Below are positions 1 through 6,116 of a stretch of DNA of 6,116 bases, in pieces (position 1 is the stretch's first letter; each line of letters begins with the position of its first letter). The DNA comes from Ferruginibacter sp. (GTDB taxonomy: Bacteria > Bacteroidota > Bacteroidia > Chitinophagales > Chitinophagaceae): NCBI GenBank assembly GCA_018057635.1, contig JAGPDJ010000166.1, forward strand, positions 1 through 6,116, given 5' to 3'. Made by a program: the position numbers and the translations under genes. The notes beneath the pieces were generated by a model, which was given only the letters and a program-made list of their open reading frames with translations, made no database searches and was not told where the DNA came from.

Positions 1-780
1 GAAAGAGTGAAATATGCTTTCAAATCTCCCCGTGTGATCAATAGCCATTCTATGGAATTTCTTAATCCTGGTACAATGGACATACGTATACTGCACAGGT
101 TTGGTCCATTGGATCAGGGGTATAAAAATTTTTATGGATTTGACCAGGCAAATATGCGTATGGGACTCGATGTTGGATTACTTCATAATCTCATGATTGG
201 TGTTGGGAGGAGTAACGTGAATAAAGAAGTTGATGGATTTATAAAATTTGCTCCCGTACGTCAATCTACAGGTCCGGGTAGTTTTCCAATAACCGTTGCC
301 GCTATTGCCGGGATGACCTGGAATACCTCGCCATGGGATAATCCTTCCCGTAAGAATTTTTATACTTCAAAACTTGCATACTACTTTCAGGCAATATTAG
401 GCCGCAAATTTAGTGAGGGTTTTTCTTTGCAATTTTCTTCCATACTGGTTCACAATAACCTGGTACCTGTTCACACACGGTCTAACGATATTTATGCACT
501 GGGCGTTGGCGCAAGGATTAAGTTAACAAAACGGGTAGCCATTACCGGTGATTATTTTTATAATTTCAACGGGCTCGAAGAAAATGTTAATTATAACCCG
601 TTATCTGTTGGATTTGATATTGAAACCGGTGGTCATGTATTTCAGTTGCATTTTTCCAATGCGGTTGGAATGAATGAAAGGGCACTCATAAATGAAACAA
701 CCAATTCATGGGCAAAAAAGCAAATAAGATTTGGTTTTAACCTCAGCCGGGTCTTCCAGGTGAAGAAAAAGCGGGGATGA
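1..780 (+). CDS. DUF5777-family outer-membrane beta-barrel protein, 5'-partial
   Basis: The frame is open from base 1 (codons E-R-V-K...) to the TGA at 778-780, giving 259 visible residues. A GTG at base 7 is probably only an internal valine: no signal peptide follows it, and family members normally carry an N-terminal signal plus a short linker before the point where this window begins. Visible family-like features, counted from base 1, are RVINSHSME (11-19), HRFGPLDQGYKNFYGFDQAN (32-51), the GVGRS...K..DGFIKF stretch (67-83), a KLTKRV strand (about 175) and ETGGHVFQLHF (208-218). Alternating polar and hydrophobic strands, aromatic girdle residues and a last strand IRFGFNLSRVFQV fit an outer-membrane barrel. 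I recognise the pattern as DUF5777 of Bacteroidota; the molecular function of that family is not established as far as I know. An oddity is the basic tail KKKRG after the final strand, whereas barrels usually end on an aromatic residue. The assignment is from memory of the family pattern, not from a search. Confidence 0.8.
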   Translation, partial: ERVKYAFKSPRVINSHSMEFLNPGTMDIRILHRFGPLDQGYKNFYGFDQANMRMGLDVGLLHNLMIGVGRSNVNKEVDGFIKFAPVRQSTGPGSFPITVAAIAGMTWNTSPWDNPSRKNFYTSKLAYYFQAILGRKFSEGFSLQFSSILVHNNLVPVHTRSNDIYALGVGARIKLTKRVAITGDYFYNFNGLEENVNYNPLSVGFDIETGGHVFQLHFSNAVGMNERALINETTNSWAKKQIRFGFNLSRVFQVKKKRG

Positions 781-806
781 TTTATAATTATAAAAATGTA
801 ATCAGT

Positions 807-847
807 TTGCCATGATCATTACATATTGAGTGTTTTGATCATGGCAA
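807..847. repeat. 12-bp perfect inverted repeat after the DUF5777 gene
   Basis: TTGCCATGATCA (807-818) and TGATCATGGCAA (836-847) are exact reverse complements separated by 17 nt. The repeat begins 27 nt after the stop codon of the barrel gene, so a 3'-end hairpin that stops or protects the transcript is the simplest reading. No T-run follows on either strand, so it is not a canonical intrinsic terminator. The left arm also contains the 8-bp palindrome ATGATCAT, so a protein-binding site is an alternative. Confidence 0.6.
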
Positions 848-1125
848 TATTCATTACGAGGAAATAAATCATTCATTCAATAGTCTGGTTTGAATTTGAA
901 ACACGCTGGTATTATATTTTAAAATAGCCGGATCTGGTGCCAATTGTTGTTTCATTAATAATTTCTGCGAAAGCATGTAAAATTTAATTCAGGGGATCAA
1001 CATAAAAGTGGATTTTAAGTATAAGTGCGGAAAACATATCTTCAATTTGTCGTATTATATTGACATTCAACAAAATGAGCAGTATTTAATTATGTTATTC
1101 GTCTAAAAATCTTACCCGTTTTCAC
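848..1125. other. AT-rich intergenic stretch without a recognisable gene
   Basis: Together with its flanks this is part of a 603-bp gap between the barrel gene and fusA. I see only short frames here, the longest notable one being a 32-codon GTG-started frame at 1008-1106 with no recognisable similarity. No tRNA, repeat array or insertion-sequence end is apparent. It may be plain spacer or a decayed gene. Confidence 0.5.
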
Positions 1126-1156
1126 TTGTTTGATTATTATTTTTTCCTTACCTTTG
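1126..1156 (+). promoter_or_regulatory. Bacteroidota-type promoter for fusA
   Basis: TTG at 1126-1128 is followed after 20 nt by TACCTTTG at 1149-1156. This matches the -33 TTG / -7 TAnnTTTG arrangement known for the primary sigma factor of Bacteroidota. Transcription would start near 1161-1165, leaving a leader of about 220 nt before the fusA ATG. A second TTG at 1130-1132 has a less suitable spacing of 16 nt. Confidence 0.65.
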
Positions 1157-1238
1157 CGCCGCTAAAAGATTCAGCATTGGTATAATTAACTGAACTATTT
1201 AGCATAACATGAGAGCATACTAATCATATCATCGCCAG

Positions 1239-1261
1239 GAACCTGAATTTTTAACAGGTTC
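1239..1261 (+). other. Hairpin in the fusA leader
   Basis: GAACCTG (1239-1245) pairs perfectly with CAGGTTC (1255-1261) across a 9-nt A/T loop. It lies inside the predicted fusA 5' untranslated region, about 120 nt before the start codon. No T-run follows it, so it is not a terminator. It could be a structural element of a regulated leader, or chance; a 7-bp stem alone is modest evidence. Confidence 0.4.
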
Positions 1262-1383
1262 AACTACAGGCAAATTATATTCAGGAGTTAAGGCAGATCA
1301 GGAAACAGTGAAATGGAAACTCAGGCAAGGTTTTTAATCAAAATAATCACACAATAAACTAATTAACAAATAAACAAAAAAAG

Positions 1384-3531
1384 ATGGCAGATTTACGTTA
1401 TCAGAGAAACTTTGGAATTGCTGCTCATATCGATGCAGGTAAAACCACTACCACCGAGCGTATATTATATTATACCGGTGTAAACCATAAAATTGGTGAG
1501 GTGCACGATGGTGCAGCTACCATGGACTGGATGGCACAGGAGCAGGAAAGAGGTATTACCATTACTTCTGCAGCAACTACCTGTTTCTGGAATTTCCCAA
1601 TGGTGCAAAACAAAAAAACACCGGATACCAAACAATACAAATTTAATATCATTGATACGCCGGGTCACGTGGATTTTACGGTAGAGGTAGAGCGTTCTTT
1701 GCGTGTACTGGACGGATTACTTGCTTTGTTCTGTGCTGTTTCTGGTGTTGAGCCACAATCAGAAACTGTGTGGCGCCAGGCAAACCGTTACAAAGTACCA
1801 CGTATCGGGTTTGTAAATAAAATGGATCGTGCAGGTGCAGATTTCTTAAATGTAGTAAAACAAATTAAAGAAATGCTGGGTGCAAAAGCAGTTCCGCTTC
1901 AATTACCAATTGGCGCTGAAGACAGCTTTAAAGGAGTTGTTGACCTGATCACCATGAAAGGTATGATCTGGGATGAAGCAGGACAAGGTATGACTTACAA
2001 CGAAGTCCCTATTCCGGAAGATATGATGGAAGAAGTGACCGAATGGAGGCAGCACCTGATAGAAGCAGTGGCTGATTACGATGACAAATTACTGGAAAAA
2101 TTCTTTGATGATCCCAATACCATCACCGAAGCAGAGATCCATGAAGCGATCCGTAAAGCAACAATAGATATTTCCATCATCCCGATGATGTGTGGTTCTT
2201 CTTTTAAAAATAAAGGAGTACAAACAGCATTGGATGCTATAGTACGTTATTTGCCTGGTCCATTGGATATTGAAGCGGTTAGAGGAATCAATCCTGATAC
2301 CGGGGAAGAATTGTGGCGCCATGCAGATCCAAAAGAACCATTCAGTGCCCTGGCATTCAAGATCATGACTGATCCTTTTGTGGGCCGTTTGGCATTCTTC
2401 CGGGCTTATTCAGGCCGTTTGGATTCAGGTTCTTATGTATTGAATACCCGTACTGGTAAGAATGAACGTATCAGCCGTATCATGCAAATGCATGCAAACA
2501 AACAAAACCCGGTAGATTTCATTGAAGCCGGTGATATTGGAGCTGCTGTAGGATTTAAGGATATTAAAACCGGTGATACTTTGTGTAACCAGGATCATCC
2601 GATAGTGTTGGAAGCCATGACATTCCCTGAACCGGTTATCTCTGTGGCTGTAGAACCTAAAACACAGGCAGACGTTGACAAAATGGGCATGGCTATCGCC
2701 AAACTGGTGGAAGAAGATCCAACCTTACGTGTAAAGACAGACGAAGAAACCGGCCAGACCATTTTAAGCGGTATGGGTGAACTTCACCTGGAGATCATTG
2801 TAGACAGGATGCGCCGTGAATTTAAAGTGGAAATTAACCAGGGAGCTCCCCAGGTTGCTTATAAAGAAGCATTTCATAATACCATCGAACACCGCGAAAC
2901 GCTTAAAAAGCAAACGGGTGGACGTGGTAAGTTTGCCGATATTATTTTTGAGATCGGGCCTGCTGATGAAGAATTCCTGAAAGAAGGCAAATCAAACTTC
3001 CAGTTTGTGAACGGTTTATTCGGTGGATCAATTCCTAAAGAATTTGTTCCTGCTATCCAGAAAGGTTTTGAAACAGCTATGACTACAGGTGTACTTGCCG
3101 GCTATCCAATGGAAAGCATGAAAGTTCGTGTATTTGATGGTAGTTTCCACCAGGTGGATAGTGATGCGATGAGCTTTGAACTTTGTGCCAAACAAGGTTA
3201 CCGGGAAGCAGGCCGCAAAGCGAAACCTGTTTTACTTGAGCCAATCATGAAAGTAGAAGTGCTTACGCCTGATCAATACATGGGTGATGTAACAGGTGAC
3301 CTTAACCGTCGTCGTGGTATGCTGGAAGGTATGGATAGCAAACACGGTGTTCAGGTTATTAAAGCCAAAGTTCCTTTGAGTGAAATGTTCGGCTATGTTA
3401 CTCAGTTACGTTCATTGAGCAGTGGCCGTGCAACTTCAACCATGGAGTTCAGTCATTACAATCCTGCACCAAATAATATTGCAGAAGAAGTAATAGCTAA
3501 GGCAAAAGGTAAAATGAAAGTTGAAGATTAA
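1384..3531 (+). CDS. fusA: Elongation factor G
   Basis: The 715-aa translational GTPase catalyses ribosomal translocation of tRNA and mRNA in the cytoplasm and, with ribosome recycling factor, splits post-termination ribosomes. All G motifs are intact: G1 AHIDAGKT (14-21), G2 RGITI (56-60), G3 DTPGH (91-95, with switch II His95), G4 NKMD (145-148) and G5 GSSFK (271-275). Domain II follows from about residue 310, domain III contains GMGELHLEI, domain IV has KQTGGRGKF and the tip loop FHQVD with His589 (the position of E. coli His583), and domain V ends in [18 protein letters not shown]. Between G2 and G3 the protein has extra residues (about 71-85) compared with E. coli, as is usual in Bacteroidota. 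Sequence and motifs indicate the canonical housekeeping factor rather than a ribosome-protection paralogue. The ATG at 1384 is preceded by an A-rich stretch without a Shine-Dalgarno site, normal for this phylum. The gene has its own promoter upstream and a strong terminator downstream, with no ribosomal protein genes adjacent. Confidence 0.98.
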   Translation: MADLRYQRNFGIAAHIDAGKTTTTERILYYTGVNHKIGEVHDGAATMDWMAQEQERGITITSAATTCFWNFPMVQNKKTPDTKQYKFNIIDTPGHVDFTVEVERSLRVLDGLLALFCAVSGVEPQSETVWRQANRYKVPRIGFVNKMDRAGADFLNVVKQIKEMLGAKAVPLQLPIGAEDSFKGVVDLITMKGMIWDEAGQGMTYNEVPIPEDMMEEVTEWRQHLIEAVADYDDKLLEKFFDDPNTITEAEIHEAIRKATIDISIIPMMCGSSFKNKGVQTALDAIVRYLPGPLDIEAVRGINPDTGEELWRHADPKEPFSALAFKIMTDPFVGRLAFFRAYSGRLDSGSYVLNTRTGKNERISRIMQMHANKQNPVDFIEAGDIGAAVGFKDIKTGDTLCNQDHPIVLEAMTFPEPVISVAVEPKTQADVDKMGMAIAKLVEEDPTLRVKTDEETGQTILSGMGELHLEIIVDRMRREFKVEINQGAPQVAYKEAFHNTIEHRETLKKQTGGRGKFADIIFEIGPADEEFLKEGKSNFQFVNGLFGGSIPKEFVPAIQKGFETAMTTGVLAGYPMESMKVRVFDGSFHQVDSDAMSFELCAKQGYREAGRKAKPVLLEPIMKVEVLTPDQYMGDVTGDLNRRRGMLEGMDSKHGVQVIKAKVPLSEMFGYVTQLRSLSSGRATSTMEFSHYNPAPNNIAEEVIAKAKGKMKVED

Positions 3532-3560
3532 TGAATTAATAATTCTTTAATAAATAATGA

Positions 3561-3590
3561 GCCCCGTTCTTAATTGAACGGGGCTTTTTT
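3561..3590 (+). terminator. Intrinsic terminator of fusA
   Basis: GCCCCGTTC (3561-3569) and GAACGGGGC (3576-3584) form a perfect 9-bp GC-rich stem with a 6-nt loop TTAATT, followed at once by six T (3585-3590). It begins 29 nt after the fusA stop codon and should end that transcript efficiently, which separates fusA from the downstream gene. Confidence 0.95.
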
Positions 3591-3696
3591 ATATTACTCA
3601 TTGATTTTCATTACACATAGATAGACTTAGTTCAATTGGTAACAATCCTGAAAATCGAACTCGGTAAAGTGAGCTTAAAAAACGGAAAACCTTAAA

Positions 3697-3726
3697 TTGT
3701 TGAATAAAAAATATTTTATATATTTG
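3697..3726 (+). promoter_or_regulatory. Bacteroidota-type promoter for the propeller-protein gene
   Basis: TTG at 3697-3699 and TATATTTG at 3719-3726 are separated by 19 nt, a full match to the TTG-N19/20-TAnnTTTG pattern of Bacteroidota. It lies downstream of the fusA terminator and would give a leader of about 90 nt. A second, weaker candidate is TTG at 3783-3785 with TACTTTTA at 3805-3812 (19-nt spacing, last base off), which would leave only about 10 nt before the ATG. The region is very AT-rich, so part of the match could be chance. Confidence 0.55.
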
Positions 3727-3823
3727 ATTTGCTCTTCCATATCCTGTTGATTTAACCTTGAAACTAACCTTAGCCGGAATCATTGTTCATGTAGCGGTAA
3801 ATTCTACTTTTAATTTTTAGTTT

Positions 3824-6116
3824 ATGAAAAAAAATATTCCCCTTTTTACAGGCATATTAATTTTTTGTGCTTTGATTTATAACACTTCAATAAACAATCT
3901 CCTCTTTAAGAAAATCAATACTGGCATACAGGTAATGATGCCTTCACCACAGGAGGGCGAAGAAAATGAAAGGTTAAGGGAAAGGTATAATGAGTTGAGG
4001 CATAAAACTGCGCCAGGTGTTTCATGGCGGGAAATAGAAAAGCTGAATGCTGCAAATTTGAGTGAAACGAAACGCAATACGCCCGGTACCCTTTCTTTTG
4101 CAAATGGAAATATCATCGGCACGTGGTCTGAAAAAGGAAATGATAATATAGCCGGAAGTTTAAGAGCTGTTGATTACAATCCTGCTACCAATACCATTTT
4201 TACGATATCAAATGGAGGTTCTGTCTGGAGCAGTATATTAGGTAGTGGTTCCTGGACTTTGCATAATCAAATCACCCAATTTGAGCAGAGAGCCATTAAA
4301 GTTTTTACAAAAACAGCGGGTGGCCAGAGATTACTGCTTGCTTCAGGCACCAATGTATATTATTCAGATGATAACGGACAAACAGTTTCAAATGCAACAG
4401 GCATTGTATTCCCCGTTGCATGGGGCGGAAATTATGTAGCGGGATTTTACCGGCTTAATGATGGAAGCAATACAATCTATTGTCTTACCAGGCCATGGAG
4501 TAATTCACCGTGGGCTCCGCGGTTTAGATTATACAGAAGCACAGACCAGGGGCAAAGTTATTCACAGGTTTATCAATTTGATACAGGCGATGATGAAACA
4601 TTGTCGTTATGCATTCCGCATAATAGTAACAATATCTATGTTACAGATATTGGCTCTTTACCGGGAACAATTAAATTTTTTAATGTTACCGGCACTACGG
4701 TTAATTTGTTAAACAGTTATGCTTACGGTTCTCTAATAAGCAGGTGTGTATTAAAAGGCACTTTTCTTACAGGCACGCATAATTTATTCCTGATGATCAA
4801 CAATAATACCATGCTTAGCAGTACCAACCTGGGTGCGGTCTGGTCATTCAGGTCATCATTGCCACATACAGCATGGTCAAAAATGAACGTTTCTATTAAT
4901 GATGCTTCCATGGTTTCTTTCGGAGGTGTGGATGCATACCGTAGCACCAATTCAGGAAATAGTTTTACACTCATTAATGGCTGGGCAGATTATTACAGTA
5001 ATCCCGCAACCAAACTGCATGCAGATATTATGGAGATAGAGTATTTTAAGAAAGCAGACAATACCGAATTTGCAATCATCAACTGCCATGGCGGAACTTA
5101 TGTTAGTTATGATAACCTTGCAACAGTATCTAACTTAAGCCTGAATGGCCACCGGGCGGTTGAATATTACGATGTACTAACGGATACGATTAACCCGAAC
5201 AGGATTTTTGCCGGAAGCCAGGACCAGGGATTGCAACGGACGCTTACTGGCTTAAATGCAGGTACACAAAATTTTCTGCAAATGATCAGTGGCGATTATG
5301 GTCATTTAAGCCTTACCAATAATAATAATTTTTTGTGGCCTCAATATCCCGGTGGCGATTATTATTTATATAAAGATCTTGGAAATACCAATCCTACCTA
5401 TATTGGAAACTGGACGGTTCCTGGTACTCAAAAGCCAAATTATGGCTGGATGTTACCAGCAACAGCCACATCGGTAAGAAGTGCCAATGAAATATGGGTA
5501 GGAGGAGGTAATTTAACGGGTGGTGGAGGTTCTTACCTCATCAAAGCCACATTACCACTTGCCCCACCCTTTACCGTTAGTGCAACCCAGTTTAGTTACA
5601 ATTTCAGGGCAAACAGTAATAATGCTTCTTCCGGAATTACGGCAATTGAACAGTCATTGATTAACCCTTCTAAATTATTTGTTGCTACAGAAGACGGAAC
5701 TTTCTTTTATTCAAATGACCTGGGATTAAACTGGAATAAAACTGGTTCGTTTTCCGGCCCAACACCCTGGTATTTATATGGATCCTGTATTTTAGCCAGT
5801 CGCATTAATGCGAATTTGATATGGTATGGAGGATCAGGTTACAGCAATCCAGGCGTGTATAAATCAGTTGATGGAGGGGTAAGTTTTACAGCGATGTCGA
5901 ATGGGCTGCCCGCTACATTGGTAAATGAACTGGTTGCATCACCCGATGAGCGCTTTATTTTTGCCGCAACAGAAGCCGGCCCTTATGTTTATGTGGTAAG
6001 CGAAAATCTTTGGTACAGCTTATCGGATAATACAATGCCTACACAATTTTTTACCGGAGTAGAATATATAAATGCACAGAGTATTGCCAGGTTTTCAACG
6101 ATGGGCAGAGGTATAT
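3824..6116 (+). CDS. Secreted BNR/Asp-box (sortilin/VPS10-like) beta-propeller protein, 3'-partial
   Basis: The frame runs uninterrupted from the ATG at 3824 to the window end (764 codons plus one base, no stop). It starts with a signal peptide: MKKN, then a hydrophobic core to about residue 20. Cys15 follows LIF, a poor lipobox, so ordinary signal-peptidase cleavage is more likely than lipidation. Residues 41-75 are charged and probably helical (RLRERYNELR), ending in a PGVSWREIEKLN segment. The rest is beta-propeller with Asp-box motifs (S-x-D-x-G-x-x-W/F): SDDNGQTV (181), STDQGQSY (239), STNLGAVW (333), STNSGNSF (374), SNDLGLNW (630) and SVDGGVSF (681), plus a degenerate SYDNLATV (428) and a GSQDQG turn (464-469). 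The last visible residues, FSTMGRGI, resemble the end of the propeller in related Bacteroidota proteins, which often continue into a linker and a type IX secretion C-terminal domain; that part is outside the window. No sialidase FRIP motif or certain catalytic residue is visible, so substrate and activity are unknown. The start lacks a Shine-Dalgarno site, like fusA. Confidence 0.9.
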   Translation, partial: MKKNIPLFTGILIFCALIYNTSINNLLFKKINTGIQVMMPSPQEGEENERLRERYNELRHKTAPGVSWREIEKLNAANLSETKRNTPGTLSFANGNIIGTWSEKGNDNIAGSLRAVDYNPATNTIFTISNGGSVWSSILGSGSWTLHNQITQFEQRAIKVFTKTAGGQRLLLASGTNVYYSDDNGQTVSNATGIVFPVAWGGNYVAGFYRLNDGSNTIYCLTRPWSNSPWAPRFRLYRSTDQGQSYSQVYQFDTGDDETLSLCIPHNSNNIYVTDIGSLPGTIKFFNVTGTTVNLLNSYAYGSLISRCVLKGTFLTGTHNLFLMINNNTMLSSTNLGAVWSFRSSLPHTAWSKMNVSINDASMVSFGGVDAYRSTNSGNSFTLINGWADYYSNPATKLHADIMEIEYFKKADNTEFAIINCHGGTYVSYDNLATVSNLSLNGHRAVEYYDVLTDTINPNRIFAGSQDQGLQRTLTGLNAGTQNFLQMISGDYGHLSLTNNNNFLWPQYPGGDYYLYKDLGNTNPTYIGNWTVPGTQKPNYGWMLPATATSVRSANEIWVGGGNLTGGGGSYLIKATLPLAPPFTVSATQFSYNFRANSNNASSGITAIEQSLINPSKLFVATEDGTFFYSNDLGLNWNKTGSFSGPTPWYLYGSCILASRINANLIWYGGSGYSNPGVYKSVDGGVSFTAMSNGLPATLVNELVASPDERFIFAATEAGPYVYVVSENLWYSLSDNTMPTQFFTGVEYINAQSIARFSTMGRGI

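Noticed and set aside
1008..1106. 32-codon GTG-started frame in the fusA upstream gap
   Set aside because: Too short, no recognisable similarity, no start context, and it ends just before the fusA promoter. Chance is the simplest explanation.
1209..1223. Four-residue upstream ORF (MRAY) in the fusA leader
   Set aside because: A start codon with a stop after four codons is expected by chance and nothing else supports it.
1465..2322. Minus-strand and alternative-frame open frames inside fusA
   Set aside because: They lie fully within the highly conserved EF-G coding sequence and are shadows of it.
3533..3545. GAATTA-A-TAATTC palindrome between the fusA stop and its terminator
   Set aside because: Only one base separates the arms, so it cannot form a hairpin as such, and AT-rich 6-bp arms are common by chance.
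3598..3783. 61-codon open frame on the minus strand between the fusA terminator and the propeller gene
   Set aside because: The product has no recognisable domain or signal, the frame overlaps the likely promoter of the downstream gene, and such a length is expected by chance in AT-rich DNA.
3877..4974. Several open frames of 60-84 codons on both strands inside the propeller gene
   Set aside because: The long + strand frame from 3824 has a signal peptide and repeated Asp-box motifs; the others lie inside it in alternative frames without protein-like features.

Overview
The window looks like chromosomal DNA from a member of the Bacteroidota, most likely Chitinophagaceae or a close relative. 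The evidence is a DUF5777-type outer-membrane protein, an elongation factor G of the Bacteroidota type (about 715 aa, with extra residues between the G2 and G3 motifs), promoter-like sites of the form TTG-N19/20-TAnnTTTG, AT-rich intergenic DNA, and start codons preceded by A/T-rich sequence without a Shine-Dalgarno site. All genes are on the + strand.

Layout. (1) Bases 1-780 hold the 3' part of a DUF5777-family beta-barrel gene whose signal peptide and start lie before the window. It is followed by a 12-bp perfect inverted repeat (807-847). (2) Bases 781-1383 contain no convincing gene. They carry a good Bacteroidota-type promoter (1126-1156) and then a leader of roughly 220 nt with a hairpin, six CAGG motifs and a possible 14-residue upstream ORF. 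(3) Bases 1384-3531 encode complete fusA (EF-G), closed by a strong intrinsic terminator (3561-3590). fusA therefore appears to be a single-gene transcription unit here, without rpsL, rpsG or rpsJ beside it. (4) After a 230-bp gap with a second consensus-like promoter (3697-3726), a large reading frame starts at 3824 and stays open to the last base. It encodes a secreted BNR/Asp-box (sortilin/VPS10-like) beta-propeller protein, cut off by the window end near the end of its propeller.

The three genes do not form a pathway. They look like three independent units: an envelope protein, the housekeeping translocase, and an exported propeller protein that is probably a type IX secretion substrate (an inference, since the C-terminus is not visible). 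I found no mobile element, CRISPR array, RNA gene or clear novel system. The most interesting parts are the isolated fusA with its structured leader and the incomplete propeller protein.
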